From Symbiodinium microadriaticum (Eukaryota; Sar; Dinophyceae; Suessiales; Symbiodiniaceae): a stretch of DNA of 64,000 nucleotides. The stretch is from positions 63,188 to 127,187 of the forward strand of contig LSRX01000063.1 in the NCBI GenBank assembly GCA_001939145.1, given 5' to 3'. Shown piece by piece: positions 27,301-36,249 of this stretch (position 1 is the stretch's first letter; every line of letters begins with the position of its first letter). A program made the position numbers and the translations under genes. The notes beneath the pieces are model-generated. The model was not told the origin of the DNA, did not search any database, and saw nothing but the letters and a program-made list of their open reading frames with translations.

Positions 27301-30300
27301 GACCGGATGAGTCGCATAACGCGTCACCTGCGGGTCTAGTTGAGCTAGTACCCGGTTGCCGAGCTGAGTGGCTTCGGCATGGTCAAAATGACCGCGGCAC
27401 TTAGCGCACTTGCCGCCGCACTTCATTTCAGCCCAGCTGGCATTCGCGTGGAGATGGCCAAGAAAATGGTCCATCCCAAGCACGTAGAGGCCAGCGCTGA
27501 TCAGCGTGCCAATGGCTACGCTTCGGTGTCTGTTCGAAGTGCAGTAAGGCAGCACAACCAAAGGTTTGTGCCCATCAACGGCCATCTCGATGTCCTTGAA
27601 GCACGACGTCAGGATGTGGCGACCAGCTGGCGAACTCAGGACCCCCTCAAGGATTCCTGGGTGCCGCCCCACGCATTGACTGAACGCCCCTTCATGGGGG
27701 TCGTTCAAACCACGAAGGTCATGCAATCGGACGTTAAAGTTCCGTACTGCAACCGGGAAGGCATCAACCCAACCGTCTTTGTGGTTGATGCGCTTCCTGT
27801 CGCGTCCTTGGGCGTCGAACTGATAGCGAGCTCCACCTGTAAAGATGATGATGTTCGGCCACTCGTTCGCAGGCTTGTTGTAGTACACCGAAGTGTTACT
27901 ACAAAAGCAACCGTTCACCAGTCCCTCATAGTTGGGTACTGGGGCCAGCAACACCATGGCGACAGGTGAAGGTCGGTCGCCCGTACCTTCCCCAGATCCC
28001 GAATGGGTACCTGGGTCCAACACGCGGGCGAGGCTCTGCTGTTCCTGTGCCACTGAACCTTGGGGCTTTAGGGGCCTACTCCTAGGCCTAGCCTTAGGGT
28101 CCCTAAGGTGCTTAACACACTCTGGCAAGTCCTCTTGAAAGCTGCTTAAGCAAAGTAGTAGCAAACCCGTTTCACTGCAACGGGCTAGAGGCACATGCGA
28201 CATGGAGCCATCGTCGTTGCGGATCGAACAGGTACATGTGCGCATATCCTTAATCAGCCCTAAGGTGCTTTGGGCGAAAAGGCTTAGGAGGAGAGGATTG
28301 CGAGCTGGGGTGTCAATTTCGTGGCTCTCTAGTACTCCACCTAGGGTAGTACTACCTTTCTCGATGCTGAAGGGCAGCCTACGCTTACCTAGGGTACTAG
28401 ATGTGGCACCTAATCCCGCAAACGACTTAGTCTTAGAGTCTACCCATGGAAAGGTTAGACCGAGGGCCTTAAGTCGTTGCTCAGCTAATCTACCCCAAGA
28501 AACGGAATGACAGGTGGAATTGCAACCTTCGTCCAAAGCTCCCCAAACATGAACCTCCGAAGAACTCCACATATCTATTAGGGGCAGGTTGTCAATCCTC
28601 ACTAGGTCTCCCTGAGGGGTAGAACCCGCACCTGCTATGTTGCGAGGGAACACCCTAGGGTTGTTCCACCTTGGTTTCGCCTTGGCCTCGGGTTTTGGTG
28701 CAGGGGCTGCGGACCTAGAGGGTTCCGGGCTTAGGGCCTTAGGTTCCGAAGGTGGGGTTCCCCTACCTTTGCCGCGGTTGACCCACCTAGGCTTAGAACT
28801 AAAACCCCCCTTGCCCAAGCCCACGCTCCTCTCGGGAGCAGCACCAGACGATGAACTCGCTGAGGTCTGGTCCTGAACAGGAGGAACAGGGACCCAGCGC
28901 CGCTTCACGGGACCCATTGGATTCCCTGGTTGGGTAATCCATTTAGGTTTCACTTGCACATAGGCCTGTGCCACGTCTGTGGACCTAAGTTCTACAGACG
29001 ATGCTGCTGCAACCCTTAAGTCACTCTTCACTCCCTTAGGGTAGAGATTAGGGTCTTTAGGGGTATTTTGCGGCTGTGCTGAAGACGAGGATCCCGAAGG
29101 ATTCCTCGCCCCAGAGGACCCCGAGGGGTTCCTCTCAGCTAACCTTGCTTCTGCTTCCGCTAGGATAGCAGCACGCCGGCGGTGCCAGGCGTCCGCTTGA
29201 GCACGGTTTTCCTCATCGCGGTCCTGGTCTGTTGGTCCGTGCCAGTGCGGCACAGCCGGGATATGAACTGGATTCCGCGCTTGGTAATCCAGGCGCTGGA
29301 GTTCTCTCCCAGCCACGTGACGCACCTGAAGCCTGTTGGCTTGAGCAGAGGCAGACTCGAGGACCGTGATTGTGTCGGGTTCCTCTTCACCAGCGATCTG
29401 TTGACGAGCTCGAGCAAAAGCTTCGTCAAGTTCTCGTTGGGCTTCATCCTCGGCGTTTTGCCGCTCGAGGGCGTCATCCAGCTCATCGACGTTGTAGCTG
29501 CCAGGGGCTCCATCGTCCGAGGAACCTCCAGGGAAAGGATCGTTGAGCTCACTCTCCGCGCGAAAGCTTTCCAACAAGATGGCTTCTCGATAGTCAGCGT
29601 CCATCTCAGGATCTCTGCTTCCTAAGAAGGTATCGGCCCCAAAGGGGTCCGATATGCGGTAAAACTCCGGCTCTGCGGTAGTTGTCGGCGGTTGCTCGGG
29701 AGCCTGTGGCTTCCCTTTCACCTTGGGCTTGCCTTTTCCCTTACCTTTGTGCCTGCCTGGGCTGCGACCTCGTGCCACCATGGCGGTTGGCACAAAACCC
29801 CATGATGGGCTAGCGGGGCTTTGTTCCATAACGGATACAATAGCCTCGCGCAACCATTCATGCAAAGCTGCTGGGTGTATGCGCTCTTCTTGCGCCATCG
29901 CGTTGGTGACGCGATCTTGGAACACTGCCATGAGTTGTTCCACGGCCTCTTGGTTGAGGTCCGCGGTTGCATCGTCAGCCGTCAGGGCTTGTACGATAGG
30001 CAGAGCTTGCTCCGTTGCTTCGAGCAGCTTCTCAGACACAGCTTTGCGCTCGCGGTGAAAGTCTTGGGGTACTTCATCAACAAAAGTCCCACACATACGG
30101 CAGAACGTTCGGGACGTAGTCCTCGAACTTCCTCTGTGATCTGTTGCCTCGTGGGGGCATACAGACGGATCGATGGTATAGACGTGCTCGCGCTTCTCCT
30201 GCGATACATGGCCGCAGTCGCGGCATGTTTTTCGAACGAAGTTTGCAGAACTGCCGGCATAGGTGAAATCCGTGCAGTTGGCGCACCGATCCTTTGGTGG

Positions 30301-32223
30301 ATTCGGTGGGGTCTTCTTCGGTGCTCTCCCGCGGGGCCGCGGGTTATAGGTTCCCTCTGGGATACCTACAGAGGCACGGGTCTCGCGGTAGGGTTTGTTA
30401 TCTTGGCCTTCCATAATAGTATAATACTTATTAAACCAAACCAAGAAATCCCTAAGGTGAGTAGGGGGGCTCGGCTGCAGGAGAGCCCACTTCACGAACT
30501 CGGCCTTGCGCGAGACCTCTTCAAAGGTCATGCCTTTGTGCTGACCATGGCTAAACCTACGGTCTCCGCCTTCCATCTGCATAGAGCTAGATGGCTGAGG
30601 CGGTGCTGCTTTGGACCTGAGCTCGGTCATCATGTGACCGTGCGGGTCTTCATCGTTGCCCGATGGAACGTACAGGCCCCCATCGGGGTCCTGCTTCGGT
30701 GCAACAATCGCCAAGTGTGCGCGACCCTTGCCCTGAGGCTTCCCACCTTTTTGGGTTGGGAACTTACACTCGGGATCTCCAGCCCAGTGTCCTATTGCAC
30801 CGCACCTTAGGCATTTAGACTTCGCCTTTAGTGCTTTCATTTTATCCCTCCTTTCGTCGAGGGTAAGGTGTGAACGAACTACCTTGCCCTTGCCCTTGCC
30901 TTTGCCTCGGCCCTTGCCTTTGCGACCTTTGGCCTTGCCGAACGCGGCGTTGGCTGCGAGCTGGAGTTGGATCGCGTGTCCACTCTCTGCTTCCTCGGGA
31001 TCAAGCTCCTCGAGGCAGTTAAGGGCTAGGGCCTCATCCTCATCGAGCTCGAATTCTTCGTAGCTCGGGTCTTCCTCCTCCTCTGCTGCGGGGTAGGAGT
31101 GTGGTTCGTAGTCGATTTCGTCCCCAAAGGCGGGGTACGAAGTGTCGTCGTACTCCTCCGCGTCCTCGTCCTCATGATGGTACGCGTCATCGTACGCAAA
31201 CTGCGCCTCATCCTCGGCGATGTAGGCGCGGCGGGTAAAACCTCTACCTTTGCCTTTGCCGTAGCCTTTGGGACCGGCCCGCGACCTGGTCCCGAAACTG
31301 CTGCTGGAGTTGCGGCGGTCCTGAAAGGTACCGCCACCACCTAAGGAGCGACCTTCCTTTAGGTGAGTGCCGCTGTAGTGCTCCACGAGGGTAGCACTAA
31401 CAGCTTCAAAGCTTTTGGCGTCTGAGGTGCAGGCTTTGATCACCAGAGCTTCCTGTCGGCTAAGGCCGGATAGCTCTAGCAAGAGTTCCACGCGCATCGG
31501 CTCAGAGAGCTCGATGCTGCTGTCGAGGGATTTTAGCAGCTTCCACCAGCGTCGTCGCCTGCTGACGTACGACAGCATTGATTCACCGCCTTGTCGTGCT
31601 AGGGCACCGTTGCGTTGACCAGCTCTGAAGAGCTCACGGGCTTCTTCTGCAGCGCGTGGGAACACAACGTTCCTCATACGGGATATGAAGTCACGCAAAC
31701 CACCGGGGGCGGTTAATGCCTCTATGCCTATATCCCGGGCTAACTCGAAGGCTTCATCACGAAGTCCTTCCAAAACCTTATGAACCATCTCAGTCCTTGC
31801 CTTGATGGCATAGGACGTGGACTCGTCCATGGGAAGCGCAGCGGTGCTCTTCACAGAACCCGCGTCTGAGGTCTTTGGTGCACGCGTGGGTGGCCGAGGA
31901 GGTCCACCCTCAGACGGCTGTGGAACTGGGTCCACGTCGGGCCTGTCCTCAGAGGGTACAGGGGGATCGGCTGCAGCCCGTGTGGGGCTTGCGGCCTCAG
32001 TGCGGCTGTCGTCGCTATCGTCCGGGTCGATAGTTTTATCGCCCTTGGATGGCTTTGACTTAGCTCTGATAGCATCTTCATAAAGTTTAAGCCGCATGGC
32101 GGTCCTAAACTCCCAATCGTGAAACGTATTGGGCGCGCCGTCGTAGATGTAGCTGCCGCTTCTGGTCTCCAGTGGAGTACCAGCATGCGTAGCACGGGTA
32201 TATCGTAACCCGGAGACGGACAT
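21361..32223 (-). CDS. Copia-type gag-pol polyprotein, right unit
   Basis: Second copy of the 3620-codon frame, offset by 11311 bp, with the same domains as the left copy and an apparently identical product. I found seven base differences from the left unit (two before the stop codon, five silent in the RNase H/RT part). All lie between 21187 and 22099 of this copy; spot checks further upstream showed none. The frame is intact with stop TAA. Confidence 0.9.
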   Translation of the reverse strand: MSVSGLRYTRATHAGTPLETRSGSYIYDGAPNTFHDWEFRTAMRLKLYEDAIRAKSKPSKGDKTIDPDDSDDSRTEAASPTRAAADPPVPSEDRPDVDPVPQPSEGGPPRPPTRAPKTSDAGSVKSTAALPMDESTSYAIKARTEMVHKVLEGLRDEAFELARDIGIEALTAPGGLRDFISRMRNVVFPRAAEEARELFRAGQRNGALARQGGESMLSYVSRRRRWWKLLKSLDSSIELSEPMRVELLLELSGLSRQEALVIKACTSDAKSFEAVSATLVEHYSGTHLKEGRSLGGGGTFQDRRNSSSSFGTRSRAGPKGYGKGKGRGFTRRAYIAEDEAQFAYDDAYHHEDEDAEEYDDTSYPAFGDEIDYEPHSYPAAEEEEDPSYEEFELDEDEALALNCLEELDPEEAESGHAIQLQLAANAAFGKAKGRKGKGRGKGKGKGKVVRSHLTLDERRDKMKALKAKSKCLRCGAIGHWAGDPECKFPTQKGGKPQGKGRAHLAIVAPKQDPDGGLYVPSGNDEDPHGHMMTELRSKAAPPQPSSSMQMEGGDRRFSHGQHKGMTFEEVSRKAEFVKWALLQPSPPTHLRDFLVWFNKYYTIMEGQDNKPYRETRASVGIPEGTYNPRPRGRAPKKTPPNPPKDRCANCTDFTYAGSSANFVRKTCRDCGHVSQEKREHVYTIDPSVCPHEATDHRGSSRTTSRTFCRMCGTFVDEVPQDFHRERKAVSEKLLEATEQALPIVQALTADDATADLNQEAVEQLMAVFQDRVTNAMAQEERIHPAALHEWLREAIVSVMEQSPASPSWGFVPTAMVARGRSPGRHKGKGKGKPKVKGKPQAPEQPPTTTAEPEFYRISDPFGADTFLGSRDPEMDADYREAILLESFRAESELNDPFPGGSSDDGAPGSYNVDELDDALERQNAEDEAQRELDEAFARARQQIAGEEEPDTITVLESASAQANRLQVRHVAGRELQRLDYQARNPVHIPAVPHWHGPTDQDRDEENRAQADAWHRRRAAILAEAEARLAERNPSGSSGARNPSGSSSSAQPQNTPKDPNLYPKGVKSDLRVAAASSVELRSTDVAQAYVQVKPKWITQPGNPMGPVKRRWVPVPPVQDQTSASSSSGAAPERSVGLGKGGFSSKPRWVNRGKGRGTPPSEPKALSPEPSRSAAPAPKPEAKAKPRWNNPRVFPRNIAGAGSTPQGDLVRIDNLPLIDMWSSSEVHVWGALDEGCNSTCHSVSWGRLAEQRLKALGLTFPWVDSKTKSFAGLGATSSTLGKRRLPFSIEKGSTTLGGVLESHEIDTPARNPLLLSLFAQSTLGLIKDMRTCTCSIRNDDGSMSHVPLARCSETGLLLLCLSSFQEDLPECVKHLRDPKARPRSRPLKPQGSVAQEQQSLARVLDPGTHSGSGEGTGDRPSPVAMVLLAPVPNYEGLVNGCFCSNTSVYYNKPANEWPNIIIFTGGARYQFDAQGRDRKRINHKDGWVDAFPVAVRNFNVRLHDLRGLNDPHEGAFSQCVGRHPGILEGVLSSPAGRHILTSCFKDIEMAVDGHKPLVVLPYCTSNRHRSVAIGTLISAGLYVLGMDHFLGHLHANASWAEMKCGGKCAKCRGHFDHAEATQLGNRVLAQLDPQVTRYATHPVDRQRSRGGGGTVPDPAAHSAPPPATRGTSLGPPRAGGGTPRNPPAGSLAGGAQKRSSTPNKQPKGGTDPGPPDPVPTQAPEQSASSGAPPAASSDHSGGGSRMPRGPPVPKGPPASLRPGGGSGGDGGGGPPKGPPAGRVVPPRDDLDWRDRAIRAEALLERVKGELQETKDRNVALELRIQDLETQNRNLYGQACVAEQWNEWFQDQQEKGYLAGYHQETPQHTPRSTPRGTPGQGSRGRSTRGRSGSEDDGGYISRSSTPQRSRSGFFRRGKMGDRSMTPSRRERSPTPTPRGGAAGGSTDRTDNSTAFGDGHDTMDSIIEETLNLVPGIDDDPDDMTPWAANLTFPDLMDLARTIKRDLNDSGHEDKRRDGWKGPVGMGNSARTVLHNVRFWWRPHCHEQPLPFSCDRSLRTWLKTVLLFEPGSIRIMLRDAPMHAQVPPLQDLNLPQGEMRRFMVLARPALADAGFMDHRSTYKGERQPEGQGKKRQQREESRGAYKGDGAFVGIKVPSPRDEPIVLKQGPGVNATTNPVVLRQGPGATTATKSMPKPPKAEAEGPESSTSLAQPVEAQEPSDWKEVRKRKARRPPPPPRPVALKPKERPRKRWADWSDSGSDDEGGVDGGGLVISSEDPNTRTQPVASLAVLSKARKRVVTRGITQLRDHDKALKNLLCVSNLGTTVGPKHIVVFTSEPGTFQDPITHCVDVGISAKGPWTPNGARKELQEVGPSLVVVAIRYNENDEGLNHSDLLDEVISHCELAGTPYLLVDGAQTSRWQEASIPIHPLYGIGDISFYGNDQGLLDDFEGWCTNSYPYMSPLNFDDVFAQDFLVWLKHVAEHQVATALVSHTAYPSIEEFDDGTFDQVESPQDFALMDPSEEAITEETQLDEVDLPGLPLEESERRKKWRAVPQRVRVAIRRLHRQFGHCPRKVLINLLRTARIDKSYVEAARLHRCTECEDTKPRRKAHIVSMPERYSFNHALGVDVFECLDAQGTKHQVMNMVCLGTCFQLVEIVRVGDGLPSSARCLEAIQRRWTSWAGLPVVLRCDRGLHNRGVLAQYCAAHGVQVTHAPLETPESIGRVERHGGVLKAMARKVVSQTQAAGQVQLQTVLDECCITKNTMMRHGGYSPSQWVLGKSARGPPSLVEEDNSADLGSLEDQVDPESRFALIHQARNEAKKAFVHLDTSKRVQRALLRNAKPLPYTYSVGDVVCFRRDKTGKTAWSTASRVIGFEGNQNESVWVLCQNVPVLVSAQNLRPAQDAEALAQAVLQGEAILPESLIQGQQQFEDLRDVPGEDIEDDMPVEEGEEEGPSYGLLDGPQPLSSIFEEEEGEASAARGRSRSPPPVTTARSRRVSTAEPEAEQTPKRRISRAELLDDLPASIRARFEERRVEEEANVSIRKKFTGFWSNRLATQEQVEQELKELPESLKYWNCTPSVRSHIDGSRAKEWKKYEDFQAAIPIKGAQLKELLDAGHVPIPSKWVDTINNYHERLKENYSPEFKSRLVSCGNFEDSTEVRTDAPTSDLETHALVAAFAASHGVPVESSDIRNAYFQAEPIDRVVLMRQPSGGLPGIDPEAMLLIRVPVYGLCDSGRGFWRKVDREARDVGFQVSRIFPAFYFYRDGGKVVCVLTTHVDDFLWASIGKGGTIIDRLLKKFEVGRRESGRLRFCGKQFDKSGNDVLIDVIDNTTKITYIDIKSNRKSTDQIDRGEERQLRSVVGSLSWISRQARPDILYRVSKLQSSIKGATIATLREANKVLELAQKGRNLKLRYRNGPFDFEKLGVLTASDASFAGESNSKSQQGRIHFLVPEQQLRDASCSSYDVMVVSFASTTIKRVCRATLQAETYALQNAQESGDRIRAALAEIYGFGSRGADWEQLARTKVPHVCLTDCRSLADHLNSEAPARVQDKRLQIELSALRQSIFNEDGARTFDIYLEGGDRVDWIDTATQAADCFTKSMKPDFIIKVINEGVYRVSRAKL

Positions 32224-32346
32224 GAGGGAACAGAGGAGGTGCAAGTAAGGAGAATGCAGGGTTGATATGTTAAAGGGCTCACCCCGGCCCTGTGACGGAT
32301 CTACAGGCTACTTCGCCTCCCGCTCGGCCAGTCCCGGCGAGGGGTA

Positions 32347-32361
32347 CTGGCTCCGCTACCA
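32347..32361 (-). other. Primer binding site, right unit
   Basis: Same CCA-ended sequence as at 21036-21050, one base from LTR 3. Confidence 0.65.
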
Positions 32362-32362
32362 G

Positions 32363-32495
32363 TGTTAAACTGGCGGGCTTTTCACCGTTGACTGCGTTGC
32401 TACACTGTAAGCTCAAGGGCCCTAAACATAGCGGATATATACAACTATTGTTCACAGTCATGGCAGCAACAGGCAAAAGTGAACTCATGTTCAGA
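32363..32495 (-). repeat. LTR 3 (5' LTR of the right unit)
   Basis: 133 bp, identical to the other two; similarity to the internal sequence stops exactly at 32495-32496, where the second CCTAG begins. Confidence 0.88.
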
Positions 32496-32500
32496 CCTAG
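32496..32500. repeat. Target-site duplication, right copy
   Basis: CCTAG, matching 9736-9740. Confidence 0.85.
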
Positions 32501-32517
32501 CTTTGATGATCTTTTTG

Positions 32518-32617
32518 AGGGTTTCCGAAAGCAGGGGGCCCTAGTATAGTACCCTAAAGAGTCGGATTATTATTGTGAGGACCCCAAAATAAGGTACCCT
32601 AATTTTCGGAAAGTCCC
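32518..32617. repeat. MITE-like hairpin, family 4
   Basis: Ends GGGTTTCCGAAA and TTTTCGGAAAGTCCC are inverted copies; the inside contains AGGACCCCAAAATAAGG. A second copy lies at 46814-46915. It begins only 17 bp from the retrotransposon dimer. A (TA)n tract of about 25 bp follows at 32619-32644. Confidence 0.55.
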
Positions 32618-32644
32618 ACATATATATATATATATATATATATA

Positions 32645-33331
32645 GAGGGGTTTCGGGCTTAGCCTCTTATGTTCATCAAAGGTAGGGGTGTCGGGTCCAG
32701 CCCCTTATGTTCATCTACATAAGTGAAGGGTTTAGGGTTTCTAGCCTCTTATGTTCATCCTAAGGTGTATTCTCGTAGCATTAAGGCTAGACTTTGAGGC
32801 TGTTCTCGGTCTGGGGAATTTTCAGGCCGCGCCTCATAGTACCGCCTTCATGCTCCAGGAACACTTGGCAGATGAAGTTTGCAGGGCCTCTCGGAAAAAG
32901 AAGCACAGCCCGTCTAAAGCCAAGGTTGCTTTTTGGTTGCGAGCAAGTGTCCTTAGCCAAAAGCTTCGGGCTTGGGTCCTGGATAATGATGGCGGGCGCC
33001 GGGGAGGGGTGCCGGCAGGGTCTTCATGGCGGCGAGATGGGGCTTGGGGCACCAGTACATGGAAGGAGGACGACCTCTGCACCTCAAGCCCTGAACCTTC
33101 AACTTTAAACATAGTGAATGGCAACTGAACAGCCATCCAGCGGAATCCAGCCTAAACGCTAGTAGGCAGAGAATAACACCCCAAATATACACTCTGAACA
33201 GCCCAAAAAGGGCGGAGTTCAAAAATTGGGGTTGGGCGTTGGGCTCAATGTTTAGGTACTCACCCCGAAACCTAGGGTTAGGGTTTAATTAGAGTTCATG
33301 GTCTCAGAAAGCCTTTAAATCTATTTGCCGC
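32645..33331. other. No firm gene
   Basis: Holds a 66-base plus-strand interval (32859-32924) bounded by AG and GT and reading 22 codons. It is unsupported by other evidence, and the minus strand is also open. Three near-copies of AGCCTCTTATGTTCATC (or AGCCCCTTATGTTCATC) lie at about 32660-32760. Confidence 0.35.
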
Positions 33332-33392
33332 CCATCCATGAGTTTCTCAAGGCTTCGGGTGAGAGCTTGGCGTGGCATTTGGAGACATTGAG
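33332..33392 (-). CDS. Candidate micro-exon, unknown protein
   Basis: Sixty-one bases from a TTTAG acceptor to a GC donor, encoding QCLQMPRQALTRSLEKLMD plus split codons. Length, strand and donor type match the channel-gene exons. Product unknown. Confidence 0.35.
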
Positions 33393-33454
33393 CTAAAGAC
33401 TTCGGGGTGTGGCGTATCCGGCTTGGAAATTTGTGGGGGGCGGGGAGCGACGGT

Positions 33455-34113
33455 TTAGGGTTTAGGGGTTCGCGGTTCAGGGTTTAGGGTTTTAGGGCTT
33501 AAGGGTTTTAGGGTTTCAGGGTTTAGGGTTTAAGGTTTAGGGGTTTAGGGTTTCGGGGTTGAGGGGTTTTAGGGTTTAGGTTGTTTAGGGTTTGGTGGTT
33601 TAGGGTTTAGGGACCTGAACCCTCAACAGAGGCCTGCGGCTGGAACAAGAATCTCAATACCGTTGCAGCCACTTCCTTAAACTCGGTGGGTAGATCTGGC
33701 TCTCTCCGCACCCCAATACACAAGACCCTCGCACCCAACACCCCAAACCCAAACATCCTAAAACCGCAAACCTTCTCAGACCCTCGAACCGAGTGAACCA
33801 TAGATATAAACTGTTTAAGGTTTTTAGAGGGGTTTTATGACCCCAAACCAAAAGTCCTTTTCTTAGCTCATGGGCTCCGGCTAAGTGTCAGCGGACTCCG
33901 ACCGTGGCGGCAGCGGCAGCGGCAACTGCGCTCCTGTTATCAAAGGGTTTGAAGGTTTAGGGTCGACCACCCTAAACCCTAAACCCTGAACCCTTAACCC
34001 TGAACGCTGAACCCTAAACCCTGAGCCCTAAAAAAACCCTAAATCCTGAACCCTAAACCCTAAATCCTGAACTGTAAACCCTAAATCCTGAACCCTAAAC
34101 CCTAAACCCTTAA
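33455..34113. repeat. Telomere-like arrays in opposite orientation
   Basis: TTTAGGG variants at about 33455-33613 face CCCTAAA variants at about 33969-34113. The 350 bp between them shows no clear gene, although 33885-33945 is GC-rich with GGC/AGC repeats and open frames on both strands. The arrangement could pair as a long stem. Confidence 0.7.
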
Positions 34114-34788
34114 CCGTGGGTCTAGGGTTGAGGGCTTCCGGGCTTCAGGATGTCAGAGTTTTGGGGATGAGGGTGTTCATGAGTATGCTAGAGCGGTTGA
34201 GTTTAGGGCTTGCGATTTTCGCGTTTGGGGGTTTGGGATGTTAGCATTTGAGGGTTTCAGGATTTTGGGATCAAAGCGCCAGTCTACACTGGCTTGTGAG
34301 AACTCCATTCAATCCTGCCGGCCTCCCCTCTTGTCATCCCGAACACCCGAAACGAAAAACCCTGCTGAGCGGTTGAATCCGGGACCCCGAACTCGCGTGC
34401 TTATCGTTGCCTTTCGTTCACGAAAACTGTAGAGTTTAGGGGTTTAGGATCTAGGGCCCAACCCCTGTCGGGACTTCTGATCGTTCTTCAAGCCAATGCC
34501 AGGGCTCGCCTTCTACTAGGACCTCATGCTCACTTATCTTCCTTGCTCTGATTTTCTTCTTAGGCCACCCTTGTGCGAATCTCAGAAAATGAGGAATCCT
34601 AACATAAATCCTATGTAGCAGAGGATCTTCCTGTCTATGGTGATGTAGGGGTACCAGAACTTCAACAGCCCTTTTGGTTTAACGTTTCACAGATAGATGG
34701 AAGCATCCCAAGCCCCTGACAATGCATACCCACCTCAAAAAAAACCAATTCACAGCCCCTATGGCTTGTTTCTGGTTGTCTCTCGAAC
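34114..34788. other. Nothing recognised
   Basis: Scattered TTTAGGG-like motifs and short ORFs without motifs or splice support. Confidence 0.4.
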
Positions 34789-34843
34789 CCAGGTCAGCCA
34801 TCAGTTGTTGAGGCTCCTCCAAATCCAGAAGGCGCACCACAAC
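34789..34843 (-). CDS. Candidate micro-exon, unknown protein
   Basis: Fifty-five bases from a GGAAG acceptor to a GTTCG donor, encoding VVVRLLDLEEPQQLMADL plus one base. The plus strand offers a shorter alternative (34793-34831, AG to GC). Minus is favoured because the peptide has a helix-like charged pattern and neighbouring candidates share the strand. Confidence 0.4.
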
Positions 34844-35563
34844 CTTCCAGTTGGGGCTTCAGCTTCGGGTGGAGGGGTTTGGGCTTGAGGGGGTTGGGGG
34901 TTTAGGGTTTATATAGGGTTTTGGGGTATTGGACAGGGTTTTGGGCAAGTCGGCTTCAGACGTACGTGCATGATTGGTTTCAGACTTGTGAATTAGGCGA
35001 GAGGTGTTGTGGTCTGGTAGGGAGTTGCAATCGTGCGGTTTACATCATAGGGGTATAGTGGTGCATCGTAAGGGGACTATCATATAAAATACCACAACAT
35101 ACAATAATATGAGACAATAAAACTATACAGGGCTATACCAGGAGCATACTTTAACATACTATAGCATGCAAAGTTTTTTCGGTTCGCAAGTTCCCTGAAC
35201 ACTGTAAAGCGAAGTATGAACGTGCCGAGAAGTTTGGAGCAGCTCTTACTGTAGCAGTGTGGTGCTAGTACACGCCTTTAACATCGGCATGAGATAGGTT
35301 TTGCAAACCAACCCTGAGCCCTGCACCTTGACCGCTCAGTGCTCCATAACCCGAAAATTCCGACGAGTAGGGCAACAGGTAGCTTACCCTCTGGGGTTTG
35401 CGGATTTTACGTAGGCCCCAATCTAGAATCATTATGATTTCTATAGAGCCTCAAGTCCAGAGCGTGTCTGTGTCGTGGCCGTCATCGTGAATGTTTTGTT
35501 TATAAATCACCAGGAACCGCCCTGGTCCCAAAAACCGCTAGCCTGCTAACCTCATCTTAAGAC

Positions 35564-35685
35564 CACGCAAGTGGTCCATGCGATCCGTCCACCCCTCCCA
35601 GGTCTCGTCGCCGTCGGGCGAAAACCCGAAGAGATCCGAAGAGCATGCCGTGTCTGTCGAGTTCCTAACGAACACATTCGACGGC
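35564..35685 (-). CDS. Candidate exon, unknown protein
   Basis: Forty codons plus split codons between a CGACAG acceptor and a GT donor; the peptide includes SPDGDETWEGWTDRMDHLR. The plus strand of the same interval is also open with AG and GC borders (35602-35683), so strand remains uncertain. No family recognised. Confidence 0.4.
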
Positions 35686-36191
35686 CTGTCGTCTCAAGGG
35701 GATGGCGTTTCCTGCTTCTTATTTCCACCGCCAGGTCGATTCTGATAGCAGGGAGCCCGGCGCATCTTGCTTTCTCTCCGACTTAGGGCCTAAACCCTAA
35801 ACTACTGTGAACCCTAAACCGCGGAACCCTAAACACTAAACCCCCAAAAACCGTAACGAAGGAGACCTTAAGCCCTACTATAGCGGCCCACGGCTTTTAG
35901 GGTATCCCCAAGAATAGTAGTGGTACTTATTCCGGCTCCTATGTCATATACCAAGTTAGAGGGTTTGGGCGTCAGACTGACGGTTGAAGGTTCAAAGCGC
36001 CTTAGAGCATGACGCCCTTCGTCCGAGAGGCCTAAATTAAGCATCATCCGAAAGCACGGCCGGAACGAGGGATGCTCATACTAACTTAAAGCATAAATCC
36101 CGAAAAAATGAGCGCCGACAAATTCCTGCCAAAACTCCCAAACCCTAAACGCTAAACGACTTATTCCCCAAACCCTGCGCCCTAAAGGCTC

Positions 36192-36249
36192 CTTTTGGAA
36201 TCTCCAAAGCAAGGCCTCGCTGCGCTCATCACTTCGCAACAGGAAGGGC
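36192..36249 (-). CDS. Candidate micro-exon, unknown protein
   Basis: Fifty-eight bases from a GCAAG acceptor to a GA donor, encoding PFLLRSDERSEALLWRFQK. It is bracketed by CCCTAAA at about 36130-36185 and TTTAGGG at about 36305, as for the channel exons. Confidence 0.45.

Larger units (their letters stand above)
9736..32500 (-). mobile_element. Dimeric Ty1/copia LTR retrotransposon
   Basis: Two complete units are arranged head to tail and share the middle LTR: LTR 9741-9873, internal, LTR 21052-21184, internal, LTR 32363-32495. The period is 11311 bp. The dimer is bounded by one perfect 5-bp target duplication, CCTAG at 9736-9740 and 32496-32500. Both units are transcribed leftward. The domain order gag, protease, integrase, reverse transcriptase, RNase H is that of Ty1/copia. 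LTRs are identical and both reading frames intact, so the insertion looks young and possibly mobile. A tandem created by an assembly error is possible, but the single target duplication and the internal differences between units argue against simple duplication of reads. Confidence 0.9.
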
